Positions 10,601 through 23,579 of a DNA stretch of 64,000 nt are shown in pieces. The position numbers and the translations under genes are program-made. The notes under the pieces are model-generated. The model did no database searches. It was not told the origin of the DNA and saw only the letters and a list, made by a program, of their open reading frames with translations. This stretch comes from Valencia hispanica (taxonomy: Eukaryota; Chordata; Actinopteri; Cyprinodontiformes; Valenciidae), in assembly GCA_963556495.2 (NCBI GenBank), contig OY747705.1, positions 36,018,298-36,082,297 on the forward strand, written 5' to 3'. Position 1 is the first letter of the stretch, and each line of letters begins with the position of its first letter.

Positions 10601-11159
10601 GATTGCTTTTGGAACTCGAAGTGGTACAGGCATCACTACGGGTGCTCATCAGGAACATTATCTCCTCTGTCAGACTCCCATGTTACGTAGAACGCTGCTC
10701 TGAGAGAACACACTGCCTCTTGATGCCAGCTATAAAGATTAGCAGAGCTTTGTTTAATTGTGCTGTTAACATCCTGGGAGCTACTTAAGAGCCAGTGCTA
10801 TTTTTCCCCACAGAAATTGTCTTTAAAACTCAGTCAGCAGTGCAAAGACCACAAGGATTTGTTCGAGTGAGAGTACATCAAAAAAAACCTGTCTTACCTT
10901 TGTCTCTTTCATTCTGAGGTGTTACACCAACAAACAAGCACGAAAGTGAAAAATATGTTAAGGGTTATGTATGACATACAAGAGAAATACAAATAGTGTT
11001 TGTCCAAGTGTTGAGGAAGCAAAAAGAACAATGCTTAATTTTGACTGAGCCAAAAAAGCAGTTACAGGCTTCGTTAGCAGCTCCATGTATCCACTCTAAC
11101 CCAATCAGACTGCAGTGTTTTGTAGCTGTCAAACAAATGCTAATGACATTTTCCACAAT
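10601..11159. other. Unique sequence, no gene
   Basis: Overlapping ORFs on both strands at 10965-11193 have no recognised domain. Confidence 0.45.
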
Positions 11160-11340
11160 TAGAAGCTTAGTTCCTCTTGAGATGGATGTCTAATTGTAAG
11201 ACACAATAAAGGCTGCAAATTACACCTGCTCACTGTCCAACACGGGTGACCTTTTATCAGCACACCACCAAAGGGCTTTTAATGGAAGCAGCTAAACAAA
11301 GGAGAGGTCAAGCCTCTAGATCAGCATTAATCAACCTTTC
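11160..11340. promoter_or_regulatory. Candidate conserved non-coding element
   Basis: High-complexity repeat-free sequence that contains acaataaagg and aacaaagg words (SOX-type cores) and a tgaccttttatc word. No coding frame. The inference is compositional. Confidence 0.28.
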
Positions 11341-13289
11341 ACATTTTTGAGAGAAGTTGTGAAATATATTATTATAACTGATAACAGACTCAGGGTAGTA
11401 AGTGGCATTTTGGTCCCTGTTATATCATTTTCTACTATTGTAAAAATGAAATAGTGGGTTCAGTGACACATTTTTGAATTCATTTTTTTTGTTATGCTTA
11501 GTACACTTTAAATCACTTTAAGGCTGTTACTTTCTATGTATGTGTGCAGCAACCAGTTGTTTTAATAATTGGTTGCTGATAGATTTGGTAACACTATTGC
11601 AAAGATTTAAAATTCATATACTATTATTTTGTTATTTGTAATAGTTTGTTTTGAGCAATGAATACAAACTATAATATTATATCTTAACTCTATTAATTTA
11701 TTAAAAGTTCTGAAAAATATTTGTGAAGAAATTACCCTTACCTTCTGCCTCTCATGCCAAAACATGTTGCCTTCTAGGAGACAAAAAGCCAAACTGGGGC
11801 ACAAGTTCTCGATATACATAAAATCAATATGTAATTTATGTGCATTTCATTCAAATCTAGTAAGTATAGCTTCGTCATCAATGTGATCCAAACACATACC
11901 AAACTACAATTCACAGGAAAATAGAATGAATAAAGAATGAAAAAAAAGAAAAACATTGCTCCTGGATTTCCTAATGAATTTATTTTCTGAATCACAGACT
12001 TTCAGTTTTAATCAGAGCAAAATAATGTTTTAAAGCTATATTCCCATTTAGAGTTAAAGTAAATACTTGGCTATAAAGTGGCTTTCAAGTTTTTTTTAGA
12101 ATTATAAATAGCACTTCTTAAATGTGTGACAAAAGTTTAGACCAGTTCAAGTAAAATGTGCTTCAATTTCCACACTGATGTTTCATAGGGACCCCCAGAC
12201 TAAAATCTGGGTTTAGGGACAAGTGCATATCAAGGCATGTTACCCAAATCTTATTCTGTCTATGACCATTGTGATGTAAGTTGTTTCAGTAGACTGCTAT
12301 TGACAGCTGACCACTACTTTTAATAGTATCCAAATATCTTTCTTCATCAGTGATGAAATTTAAGAAATAAACACCACAGTGGTTTAAAGGTGGCTTTGCT
12401 TTGCATAAAGTTATATTTCATCAAATGTGTCATGGTCATTGTTTCCAGTACTACAATGTTTCATGAAAAATATTACAAGTCACATGTATCTATCATCTAT
12501 GACCACGGCTCAGTTTCCCAAAAGCAGCTGTTAACCTGAGGCTTGAGGCCTCCAATAATATTAAGCATGGCACTGTGCATGAGACAGAGAAGCGATGCCT
12601 GGACTTGTATCTGCTCTGACACTCATTTGCTCGTTTTCATTCGCAGTTTCGGCATGTCTGCTGCTACACCACTGGTGGCAATAATCAAGCGATGATATGG
12701 AAATGAGGACATGGCATGCGTGATGGAAGTGGTGTCAACTATAGCAAATCTTTCAGCTCAGAATAAAACCATCCACTGTGCTGGAACTGTGGAGATAAAA
12801 ATGTTTCACAACACTGTGGAGGTATTGCATATTGACAGTACTGTGATATCTAGATGAGCATGAATCTACGCAGGGATGGGTGGAGGGGTATCACTGAGCA
12901 ATAAAACGTTTATGCCAAATTATACAGTAAGTTTATACCCAAAAATTGTTAAATATATTTAATGATCTAAAACATATTCAACTTTGATATTTAGGATTTT
13001 TGTTTTGGATTTTAATTCTATTGCTTTTCTCACTCCTACCACTTTTAAATGTTCTGTATTAATATCAAAGAACGTTCCTGAAAGGGAGATTTTATAACAA
13101 AAAGTAGATAAGAGTTAAAAGAAATAAGTACATAAGCCACACACTTACCATTTAAAATGATAGAATGACAATCAGTTTTATTTAAGGGACACCAGCAGGT
13201 TTCTAATCCCAAGAGAATTCTAAATACTGCATTTTATTGAAAAATAATTAATCATTGTCAAGCAGAACCTTCTGAAATAAATTACTAGT
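11341..13289. other. Unique AT-rich sequence
   Basis: A gene-free 1.9 kb stretch. I recognised no transposon, RNA gene or ORF with a domain. Positions 12490-12760 are more complex than the rest but not diagnostic. Confidence 0.5.
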
Positions 13290-13560
13290 GCTGTGCACCA
13301 GAGTGGAAGAAGAGAAAAGAGAAATTGGGAGAGTTAGGAGAAAGCTCTGGCATCTAGATGCATTATATGTCTAAACTGATGCGTGATGGCTTCCTGATCA
13401 AAATATCACCAATGCTGTTTGTGAAATTTGGAATTGCAGGCGGAGCCCCTCAGTGCCAGCCTGCTATGACAGGTAGATGATGGCTCTCTCTCAGCCTGAG
13501 CTCAGCTGTCAATTTGAATGGATGGGCTTTGTGGGGAGATGTGTGAAGGGATGTCTGAAG
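13290..13560. promoter_or_regulatory. Candidate conserved non-coding element
   Basis: A balanced-composition stretch around 13370-13530 without repeats or ORFs. It includes ctgacagctg-like words on the minus strand and gctgtcaatttgaatgg on the plus strand. The call is compositional. Confidence 0.28.
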
Positions 13561-13839
13561 GAAGATGACAGTTCAGTGTGTGTCGTGTTACGGTCATCAT
13601 TAGGAAGTAAAACAAAAAAGGATAGAGGGGGATGAAGTTAGATTTGAATCAAACCTCTAAAAATTAAATCTTTTTATGGTTATCTTTGTCCAAACTTGTT
13701 TATGTTTAGTTTAGATTATTCATTCTCTTTGGTATAGTAACTGTATGCATTGAAAAACAGGTTAGAATGTATCTTCAGCAGAATGTAAAAATGTGCATTG
13801 TGGATCTTTTAAGCCTGTCCCTTTCAACTGATTCTTTCT

Positions 13840-13990
13840 CAAGCCATTTTCAACCAAAGCTAAAGTAACCAGGCTCAGATCCATGTCAACCAGAAATTAC
13901 AGGCCTATGTCTATGTCCACATTTATTTATAAGATTTTGGGAAAAGTAGTGACATGGAAACTAATTTTCTGGAACAATGTGGCAGTTTGT
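13840..13990 (+). pseudogene. LINE reverse transcriptase remnant
   Basis: The sequence around 13893-13950 translates, with substitutions, to an N-Y-R-P-M-S...I-Y-K-I-L-G-K-V-V pattern. This matches the NYRPISNLPFISKILEKVV block near the start of the RT domain in L2-type LINEs (a clean version is at 45520-45610 on the minus strand). Coding similarity fades on both sides. Confidence 0.5.
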
Positions 13991-14952
13991 GAATAAATTT
14001 AGAAATACTTTTTCTTACCTTCATGTAGATAGCATCCATCTGTACTGTTTTATTAAGGACTAATTACGTTTATTATCCAACTTATACTGGATTGTTTGAT
14101 ATTAAGAAACGGTTAATGGACAGTTAAAACTTTTGGGGTTGCGGCTTTGAAGCTGTAGCACCTGACCGTGAAACGGGTTTCCCTCATCTTTATTTTGTAT
14201 TAATAATGTAAATTTCTTTACAAAGCAGCAGAAGACCTTTTAATTTAGACAAGCTTTTGGTTAGTTTTTTTTCCAAATAAGGTATTTTGTATATCCCTTT
14301 AAGTTTTTCTGTTGATTTTATTACATTGGATCTTTTATAGTTGTTTATGTTCTCTTATTGTTCATATTTCATAGTGAAGCACTCTGATTTTTGTCTGCGA
14401 AAGGTGTTCATGAATTTTACTAATTGCTGAACATGTCACACGCCATCTTCAGGATAATCAAAAACGGCACTCACAAATCCTCAAAATAAATTTGTGATCA
14501 TTATTACTAGCTAATATTTGCAAAAAAATGCAAGCATACAACTTCAGAAAGGTGTGGCAAAAAGGCCAAAAAATGAAGGAGAAACCAAGCATAAAAATTC
14601 ACAGAGCTCTCATGGCTACAAAAGCATGACTTGTGTCGAATGATGGGGAAATTGGTTATTATGTAGAGTTCTACTGGAGAACAAAATAACACCAAGATGG
14701 AGGGCGCTGTGAACATTTTTTTGTTGGCCCACTTACCACTGAGTTGTTTTCAAAACCTCTTTAGCCTCATATCTTCAGCTGCTCCAGTTGCTTCTTGTTT
14801 CTACTCACTGACTTGCACCTTTAAAATGGACAAAGACATGGCAGACAGAGGGAGAAAAAAGGAAAAATGAAAGAGAAACATTAATGAAAGAGATTACCAA
14901 ATGAACTGTCTCCTCAAGTGCTAGGTGGGGGAATTCAACAAATGCAGAGATG

Positions 14953-14954
<2 letters not shown>
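13991..14954. other. AT-rich sequence, possibly decayed LINE
   Basis: It may continue the decayed LINE at 13840, but I cannot follow any reading frame. Nothing else was recognised. Confidence 0.35.

Positions 14955-15039
<85 letters not shown>
14955..15039. repeat. (TC)n microsatellite
   Basis: About 85 bases of uninterrupted TC (GA on the other strand). It creates long Arg-Glu repeats in overlapping minus-strand ORFs, which are artefacts. Confidence 0.97.
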
Positions 15040-15041
<2 letters not shown>

Positions 15042-15532
15042 CCCTTTGTGACCAGAGGACGGCAGTTCTCGGCTGAGGAGGAGGCTAGCCGCTGATTGCC
15101 TGAGAGCTGTGGAGAGCAAATCTGCATGAAATCCCTCCTGGCCTCTGTTCTTTCGTTCTTTTTTCCTTTTTATATCATTTTCTCCTTCACATCTCTAATG
15201 AGCCTGACCAGAATCGGTGGAAGCGTGTAACATTGTGGGTGTGCGCATGGCTGAGTGTGAGTCAATACATGTTTTGATAATCACCCACGAGCTGTATTTG
15301 TAAACCAATTAATGTAAAGACTAGGTTCATAGTGTTTACCTTGTATTTCTATAAGTTACTATGCATCTGGAGTTTGAATGCTCAGTAAGGTTACCATTCT
15401 CTACTTCAAATCTATAGCTGTCCACTCATAAAACTGCTGGGATATCTCAACACAAAGGTTAGTTGAGCTTGTCTTTTCCTTGTGCCAAGTCTTTTTGAAG
15501 ATAAAAATATATTATAATTGCCAGAATGTACA
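15040..15532. other. Unique sequence
   Basis: Positions 15040-15150 are GC-richer and of high complexity. No gene or repeat was recognised. Confidence 0.4.
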
Positions 15533-15885
15533 CTAGAGGAGTGATTCACAAACTTCCAGCTTCTGACTCACAAAATAAAAAATTAAGAGGCCCGCAACCC
15601 CGACTCTTAGTGGAATATACCGGCATTTTTGCTGAGACCGTTAAAAAGTGGTACAATGGCAACACAATTAACATCAACAACCAGTATATTGACCAATATA
15701 TGTTAATTTTATCAATTCAAGTCCTGGTTTTTATCTTTTACTCTATTTCTAAAACACAGATGCTTTCTCTTTGCTTTTTTTGGTATTTCTTTATTTTCCC
15801 AAGAAAATCTCAAGACCCCACACTTAAATTTGTGACCCCAAGTCGGTTCCTGACCCCAACTTCGCACTTGAGTAATATCAATGCA
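15533..15885. mobile_element. Possible non-autonomous hAT-like element remnant
   Basis: The left edge reads gtgattcacaaacttccagc, like the cag-gattctcaaactt ends of Charlie-type hAT elements, followed by tgactcac and cccgcaaccccg words. The right part repeats caagacccc, gtgacccc and ctgacccc words, like the inverse end. Both ends are diverged and no 8-bp duplication was found. The 138-codon ORF across it (15526-15942) is not a known protein. Confidence 0.35.
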
Positions 15886-16384
15886 AAATTAAAACTTTGT
15901 GTCAGCATATGGTATCAAAACAGTTTAGAGATGTTTTTTTAAAAAAATCATTACGTTTCCCAACTGATAACTAGCAGATCTGTCAGATTGTTCAGTTTTC
16001 AGACCAACTTGCCTTCACCCAAATTCAGAATCTGTTGACTATCAGCAGCAGCAGCAGGAGCAGCAATCCCTCAACAGCAACATTGTACCCCATCAGGTAA
16101 CTATGGCTTTGCATTGTCCCTACCGATAACAATCATGTTGTATGATGCAACTCTATTTTAGATTCTTGATGAATACCGGTTGTTGTTATTCAGTGTGTCA
16201 TACTGTAAGTTATGTTGTTGTAAGTTGCTTTACAATCATGTTCTATGTGCCTTTTTTAACTTTGGGCACCTGCCCCTCTAAAGGTTACAACACAGCACTG
16301 ATGCAAATTACACAGCAATGATGCAGCCATTTATGCAAAAGGAGGCTCAATAAACATACTTTCAGAAGCCTGACACTTCTGTTA
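15886..16384. other. Unique sequence
   Basis: Contains a short interrupted CAG-type triplet run at about 16024-16065. Nothing else was recognised. Confidence 0.45.
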
Positions 16385-16632
16385 AGAAAATAGCTGTTTT
16401 GTTAATTTAATGTAATATTAACATTTTCTGATAAACAACATTTTTTTGTAAATAATTTTATTGTTTGTAAGTCATAACCAAAATTACAAGAAATAAAGGC
16501 TGGAAATATTTCACTCTATGTGTAATGAATCCCTAAAATATAAGTTAATGGATTAAATGTTATACTTTCTGAAACGAGAGAAAAAAATATAGATTTTTTA
16601 TTAGGATTTTCTAACTTTTTGAGTTGTACTTG
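16385..16632 (+). mobile_element. Right end of a Tc1-like element
   Basis: This segment (acaagaaataaaggctggaa, then tcactctatgtgtaatgaat, and ttttctaactttttgag near the end) follows the terminal region of a Tc1 family that I recall as starting TACAGGTGCATCTCAATAAA. It ends cttg followed by TA (16633-16634), the standard Tc1 target. Only the last 250 bases remain. A longer relic of the same family lies at 38225-39215. Confidence 0.65.
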
Positions 16633-17184
16633 TATATTAAATTGGAATAAGATAGCTTGTTTCTACGTTTTCTATTATTTTTTGCAGCTTCTTTTCTTTG
16701 TGTTCAATACTCAATCTCTGTCACTATTTACAAAGCCATCCTACTCCCTCTCAGTGAAAGTTATTAGGTGGCTTAGGCTTCATAGATGGCCTTTAAAAAG
16801 GTTAATTGTCACCATGGTACAGTACAATTAGCATCTCATGATGGGTAAAAGCACTCTCACGACTTTTGCAACCTTATTAGAAATTGATTAGAAATATCCT
16901 TTGTTGTCCCACAGTAGGAACATTCAGGTAAGGACTGTTGGAAGTAGCTAGGGTCAAATATGTGATTCAACCTCGGTACCTGCACTTACTGTGAAGAGGC
17001 TTATTCTACCAAGGGAGCTAAACTTCCAGCTTATTGTTGCAAAACATACTGATGGCAATGGTTAGAGATTTATTTCTCAATTTCCAAATGTCCCAGAAAA
17101 CACCACTGAGACCAAGTGGATAGAAGCTATTTCGGCAATAAATTAACTATAACCAGTTGCTCCTCATAAGATTTCTTCCACAGG
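16633..17184. other. Unique AT-rich sequence
   Basis: No gene or repeat was recognised. Confidence 0.45.
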
Positions 17185-18055
17185 TGTCAAAATAAATAAA
17201 TAAATCAGAAAAGTTGCCCAAGAGCCAATGAACACTCACAGAGAGTTTCAGAAAAACCTGGAAGGTAGTAAGTACAGCCGTTCCCATATAAATAATAGGT
17301 AATCCACTCAATTGCAATGTAACTTTTCAAACTCACCACTAAATATTCCACTGGTGAAGAAACAGCATGTTAAATTGTTTTCAAAGTTTACTGCAGAAAA
17401 TATAGAGAAATGATTAAAATACAACCAAGTACTACAAGATACTCTCGTCAGATGAGACCAAGTTGTAACTTTTTGATAGTCATTGTGCACACCATGTTTG
17501 AAGAACATATGGGAATACACATCACACCAAAATTAGCATAACCACAGTAAAGATTGGAGGTGGAAAGACAATGCTGAGTTTTTTTTTTTTTTTTTTGCAT
17601 AAACTAATGACACATTTTATAAAATTCTGAAGGGATATTGAAGATGAAAATAATCCCAAACACACTGCCCATCAAACTCTGACTAGGCTTCATCATCTGA
17701 CTTAAAACAAATTAAAGATACATTGAAAAGTGAGGATCAGGGTGCAAAGAAGAGGTCACCATAACCTTCAAGATTTGAACAGTAGAAGAATGGGTCAAAA
17801 TCCTATCTAAGCATTACAGTAGATCTCTTCAGTTTGTCTATGTATAAACAGCCTTTTCTTCAAAGTACTGGATAAATTAGTAAGCATGTTTAGAACTTAT
17901 TCCCTTTGGTATTCCACAACCTAATTTATGGACAGATTTGTTTTGATTTCTTCGTATGTATGAATACCTTGGGTTATTACCAGTTTGAATTGTATCTTAT
18001 CAGGCTAATGAGAAATAGGATGTATTGATGCCTTATACACTTATTTATCCTACTG
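17185..18055 (+). mobile_element. Decayed Tc1-like element, 5'-truncated
   Basis: In order, I can follow Tc1 transposase coding sequence: cagaaaagttgcccaagagc (helix-turn-helix region), ctcgtcagatgagaccaagt (first catalytic Asp), acacaccatgtttgaagaac, gtaaagattggaggtggaaa, and accttcaagatttgaacagt near the C-terminus. A deletion and a T18 run (17579-17596) interrupt it in the middle. The right terminal region ends cttatttatcctactg, then TA at 18056-18057. The left end is not visible. Confidence 0.75.
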
Positions 18056-18057
18056 TA

Positions 18058-20050
18058 TCTTTTTCCTTGTGACATTTGCTATTATGTGAAACATTGCAAA
18101 CAGAACATATTCTTTAATTTAAAATAGGTAAGAAAACGTTATTCTGCTCTCATTAAATAGTACATTTTAGTCTAAATATGGATTACTAACAGGTGGACTT
18201 TAATGATATCATCCATAAGGATCACAAAAACTTGACTATTATTCATTTTACTGTTGATACTCTAATCAAATGATTTGCTTTTATATTGCTATTTGGGGTA
18301 AGGGAGTCAATTTGTAATATGGCATAAAACTAAAATGAAACTGTAAAATCAACTAACTTTTCCTGTCTTCCTAAAATATCCTGTCAAATATTGCCATAAA
18401 TGAGTTTTCTTGATGCTATGTTGTATCAGGAAAATGGAATTATCTGACCCCAGAGATAACAGCTTCCACTCGCTCCTCTCCATCTCTGGCTGACATTTTT
18501 GACTTTGTTCCTTCTCACCTGCTGTCTAGTGACCTGGGCACCACCTGAAGACAGTCCCCCTAAACCAGACTCTATGCGCATTATTACCTCAATGTCTGAC
18601 CATCAACATGATCTTTTATCCTCACAGTACACTGGGGTCATGCTGGTTCTCGCAGCAATCGATGTCACCTAACAAGCTGGCTGCAGTACAATTCCCAGGT
18701 ATACTGACTGAAGCAATGAACAAATCAGCTAAGAAATGTTAGATTTCTGAGCATGTTAAAGCCCACATCAAAGCAAAGGTGGAAGCTGTGTAAAAACTGC
18801 ATAAAGGCCTTCATGTGTTTCACCAGGACATGGAGGAAAATAAAAAAGACAAAGCACCTGGCCAATGTCTGCAATACTCCCACATGCCTGCTGCCAAGAC
18901 GAGCGTGGAGAATTTGTTTAATGTACAGCATTTATTCACTGCACACACGCTGTTGCACTACCGCTTCCTCCAACACAGAAGACACTCCCTCTGCTGGGCA
19001 AGACGCCATTAATCAGCCGGAATAAAGGGTTAGCCAAATACCATGGAAGCAAATTGTATTCTGTGTCAACTTCTGAGACGGTAGAAATTTCTCTTGGAGT
19101 CCCCCCAATAGCATGCAGGTGCAAGGTATTATGACCACACTGAGTTGCCTTTTTCCCCTCTTACCAAAAAGATGGTCAAGTTATTCTTTTTCCACTCATG
19201 TGGAAAGTTCTGGTTTGTTTTCTCATGACCCTGCAACACACTGGCATTGAGTTTAGTCACTGTGCTGAGACAGATGGCCGAGCATCATGGTGCATGGCAA
19301 ATTGGGAAATGAAAACATGCGTGCTCCAAAATCGGTGCATGTAGTTTCTCTCCAGCAATGTGATCACACAAGGTAGATTCAGATAACAGGGACCACTAGG
19401 CCCTGAGCAAACATTGTACAACAAAACTGACGGCGCAAAAGCAAGGAAAACACAGAACTGACCTTTTCTGTCTAACACTCAAAAGGTCAACAGCATAAAA
19501 ATGTCTAAAAATGCCAATTTCAGATAGATGATAAAAATGTCAACACAGTAATCTCTTAATGTACAAAAAGTAAAGTTTTTTTTCTCTTTTAATGAAAGAA
19601 GAGTAATGTTGCTATGGTAGCACCTGATGTCTCCTTGTCCTTACTATACTGTCACCCACCCACTACCTCGCTCTGCATTGTTCTCCGAGTAGAAAATAGA
19701 TCTTCACCGCAGTGTAAGGAGAACAGAATGGGTGTGAGTTGTCTATGGAGGAGGTGTGAATGGAAGGGAGCAGAGAAATGTTAAGCTGATGTAATCAATA
19801 GGGTGCAATGTGTTAGATGAGAAGAAGGAGCAGAGAAGCAGAAAGGAGGTAGAGGACTAGCTTAGCGTTAAAAGAGAGGGCGTGATGGACAAGACAAGGT
19901 AAATCAGGAGGATGGGCGATGAAAGCAGATGTCAAGAAAGCTGGGCTAAGCAAAACTGGAAAGCAGTGAGAAAATGGTAAGTGAACACAGGGGGAGACAT
20001 TGGAAGACGAAGGGTGGGGGGGGGGTTAAAGATGCGGGAAGAGACTAGAA

Positions 20051-20056
<6 letters not shown>
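18058..20056. other. Unique sequence, no gene recognised
   Basis: About 2 kb without a recognised repeat. Overlapping ORFs at 18725-19124 on both strands lack domains. Positions 18440-18700 and 19600-19980 are of higher complexity, but I see no diagnostic structure. Confidence 0.45.

Positions 20057-20120
<64 letters not shown>
20057..20120. repeat. (ACAG)16 microsatellite
   Basis: Sixteen uninterrupted ACAG units. A matching-type (TGTC)n tract follows a (TATC)n tract at 30816-30978. Confidence 0.97.
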
Positions 20121-20121
<1 letters not shown>

Positions 20122-20577
20122 AAGAACGAAATGACAAGTGGAGGAATACAGCCTGAAAACAGGGAAAGAGGAAGGAATTCATCGGGGAATAAACACAGCT
20201 AGTCAGGAAGCTTAGCTTAACTAATTTGATCTCTTGAAAGGTTTTGCAAATATCTGTATAGAGTATATTCATTTGGATTTGGTTTCCATGGCTCATTCTG
20301 GAATTTAATGCATTATAATTATAATAATATTATAATAATAATAATTTTAATTTAGTAATAATTTTTCCCCTTTAAGGTGTGTTGTCATATTCATCGAATT
20401 GCATTTATGTATTTGTAAATACTGTTTAAAATAAACAGAACCTTTTTCTCTCACTGTCTGACATTAAAACAAACTAAACCTTTGTTTAACTTATTGAGAA
20501 TGACCAAAATTATTCCTATTTGCTAAATGCCAGAATGTTTGAGTGATTTTTTTCTAAATAGTTTTTTTTTTTCAATT
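20121..20577. other. AT-rich sequence
   Basis: Includes an ataata-type tract at about 20315-20345. Nothing else was recognised. Confidence 0.45.
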
Positions 20578-21690
20578 TAAGTCAGAAGTAGATACATATT
20601 TTCTTAATATTTTGTGAAATTGCCTTTTAAACTGTATGACGAGGTTGTTTTGGGAATCTTTCTACAAGCTTCTCACAATAGTTTACAGGGATTATGGTCT
20701 ATTCCTCCTGACAGATGTAACTGAGTCCAGTTTGCAGGCTTTCTTGCTCAGACATGTTTTCAGCTCTGCCCACAGATTTTCTGTGGAACTGAGATCTTTG
20801 TGATGGCCACTTTGTAACTAACTTAGAGGTGTGCTCTCGGTCACTGCCCATCCAAAAGACCCATTTGTTACCAAGATTTAATTTACTGGTTGATATCTTC
20901 AGATTTTGTTTCAAAATTTTTAATAAACTTTTTTTTTTCATTTTATTTTTTAAAGAACAACAGTCCGTCCTGCAAAAAAAACAGCCATAAGGCATGATGG
21001 TTCCACCCCTATACTTGGCATGGTTCTCTCAGGCTTCCATTCTTCCTCCTTTTTTCTCCAAAGGTATTGTTGGTCATTATGGCCAAGCAGTTCCGTTTTA
21101 GTTCTAGTTTTAGTTGGAGATAGTCAGAGAGGCTAGACTGAGATGGTTTTGACATGTTCAGAGGAGAGATAATGATTATATCGATAGAAGAACACTGAGG
21201 TTGGAGTCACCAGGCAGGATCTTCGCAATGGTCTTTTGCTTTAGTTTGAGGGTTACAAAAACACACGTTTAGCACCAAAAACAAGTTTATCTCTGGGCCA
21301 CAGAACCTGTCTCTCTCCTGGTGGCTAAAAATTCTTAGGAAGTTTATGGTTGCTTGTAATAGTTTAAACACATGAACAAGGCACCATCACCCATCTGGCA
21401 ATCCTGGTAGTGGTCTACATTTCTGGTTAACCCTAATACTTTTACTTTTTCCACAATGTTACACAAGAAAGCAGTTTATTTGAAGTTGTTAATCCACAGG
21501 TGTGAATTCATTTAACTCTGTTGTTAACTCCATTAGAATCATACAGCACAATGATATCATACTATGGGTTTTTCCAAAATGTTTAATAGGATTGTAATTG
21601 AAGTATACGTCAACTTCTGACTTGGGGTGAAAAAAATAAAACATAAAAATTGTAAAAAAAATGTAAAATTCAGAATTCTAACTTATCTGA
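20578..21690 (-). mobile_element. Decayed Sleeping Beauty-type Tc1 element
   Basis: Reading the plus strand, the order is the inner repeat gtcagaagtagatacat, then tctattcctcctgacagatg, cagctctgcccacagatttt, tttgtgatggccactttg, atccaaaagacccatttgtt, and ggtcattatggccaagcagt. This is the complement of a salmonid-type Tc1 (Sleeping Beauty family) transposase. Further right, cacaggtgtgaattcattta and gtatacgtcaacttctgac represent the opposite subterminal region with its inner repeat. The coding region is heavily mutated and interrupted by a LINE fragment at 21130-21232. Identification rests on recalled consensus. Confidence 0.75.
21130..21232 (+). pseudogene. LINE C-terminal fragment inside the Tc1 relic
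   Basis: The sequence gactgagatggttttgacat followed by gttcagaggagagataatga translates, with changes, to an R-W-F-(G)-H-V-Q-R-R-D-N-D-Y-I pattern. It continues R-R-T-L-R-L-E-S-P-G, the conserved end of several endonuclease-type LINE ORFs. It lies where SB-type transposase sequence should be continuous, so it appears to be an insertion. Confidence 0.45.
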
Positions 21691-23579
21691 AACAGGAAAG
21701 TTTTACACAGTATTTGTCAATGTCTGTATATTCCTAGAGTGTATCCTTTAATGACATTTGTTGTGTCTGGTATTTGTACACATGTTTTTAGATATAAACC
21801 ATTTTAGAATCTGGTAAAGGGGAAAATCCTTTTTTTCCATTGGCTGATTTTTAGCTTTTCTACCTCTACAGCACAGTGGGGCTTGTTTCTTTGTTTCAAC
21901 AGCCTTTATTTTCTTTTTACGATCAGCTTCCCAGCAAAACTCTGCTTTGTAGTGCTAAATGTCCACATAAAATAAGATGTAGTACATATGGCTAGGGAGT
22001 GAATCTTATTGTAGTTACAGTATGTAGCTGTCAACACTACAGCAATGGGAACTTCACTAATGTATTCAGCCTGAGGAGGTCTACCTGACCAGAAGCACTG
22101 GCTAAATGACAGAAACAGAAAAACTGACCCTTGTGAAAATTACTATGTTACAACTGAAAGCTATTTGGTAAAAATGCAGGGACCAGTCAGATTTTTTCAA
22201 GGCTCTGTAAAACTAGCACTTCATTGAATAATAACATGGTCGCAGAAATTTCTTTCATGCTACTCTGACACCATGCTGATACAGACTCTATTAAAAATTG
22301 CCACAGGTCTTGCCTATATCCATAATTTGATTTAGTTTTTTTTAGCATCATGTATAAACATGGCCATGCAGTAAACAACACAAATAGTTGAATATAACTA
22401 CCTCAGCCTAAATGTTCAGGAAATTAGCTCCATAACAGTAAAAAGAGGTTATTTAAAACCATCTAAAACTAATGGTTAAATTAAGTAGTTGGTAACAGTG
22501 ATTGCTGTAATCCATGAAAATATAAATAGTTCCACAAAAGGTCCTTTGGATTAATTAGTTACCTTTTTTACATGTGTAAAATATCTTCTGTTATTAAGCC
22601 CAGATTTTACTTCAATTTGAGATTATATAATTAATATTCCAGTTTTCATAGATTAATGCTCTGCATGCGAGGGATGTATTTGATACATAGGTATACATAT
22701 TTGGATGCATATATTTGAATCTGAATATATGTGTAACAGATTTACTGCACTGTCGACAGCACATATTTAGATAACAGAGGATTTAGTAATACAACTAGTA
22801 TTGTTGTTGTTATATACATCATTGTGACAGAAGAGAAAAAGAGGCGTGAGAAAATTTTTACTTGTAACTCATTTTAATTGTAACTGATTGTGTTGGAGGT
22901 TTTTGTAAATCTGTAGAACCCTGTTTTAAAAATGTTGATTGGGGATTTTTTTTCTTCTTTTTTTCTCTCGATATGATGGTTCCTAAAACACTTCAATATA
23001 AATTGCTTAAAATGTTTCTTAAACATATAAATTAATTTAACTAATAATTAATAAACTAAATTAGTTTCAATTAGCAGCCTTTAGCCAGTTTGTGACAAAC
23101 ACCACACTGTCTTTCCACAGTCATCACATTTTCTTGTTTTTTATGTCCCAAATGAATAATATTGTAGATACAATGAAAGTTAAGCTTACCACAACATGAA
23201 AGGTGACCAAAGGGAAAATCAACAGAAACAATCCAGTAAAGAACATTAGCTGAAAGGTAACAGAGAATTTGTATGGCAACAGAAAATAAAGAATCTGACA
23301 AACAGTGCCTTGAACTGGGGGCTTATCTTTAAAGGCAGTTGGTTGCATTAAATTTTATTTCTATGTGTTAGGGAAAAGGCATCTTAATGAAAATATCTTT
23401 CACTGTTTTTCTTTTGTTGTTTTTTTTGTTGTAAAAAATGACTTTTCATCTTGCACTTAATTCGCAATTTTGCACTACTTTGGTTGTTCTATCACACATG
23501 ATCCAAACAAAATATACTGAAATTTGTTATTACAAAAGATCAAAAAGAGGTTAGAAAACATTTGCAAGGCCCTTTACTT
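21691..23579. other. Unique AT-rich sequence
   Basis: A 1.9 kb gene-free stretch. Short ORFs (22187-22381 -, 23071-23348 -) have no domain. Confidence 0.5.

Noticed and set aside
14805..15127. Minus-strand ORFs with long Arg-Glu repeats
   Set aside because: They are translations of the (TC)n microsatellite.
20057..20120. CRISPR-like array
   Set aside because: Repeats are contiguous 4-base units without spacers, in a vertebrate genome.
19981..20296. ORFs with Thr-Asp-Arg-Gln or Cys-Leu-Ser-Val repeats
   Set aside because: They read through the (ACAG)16 microsatellite.
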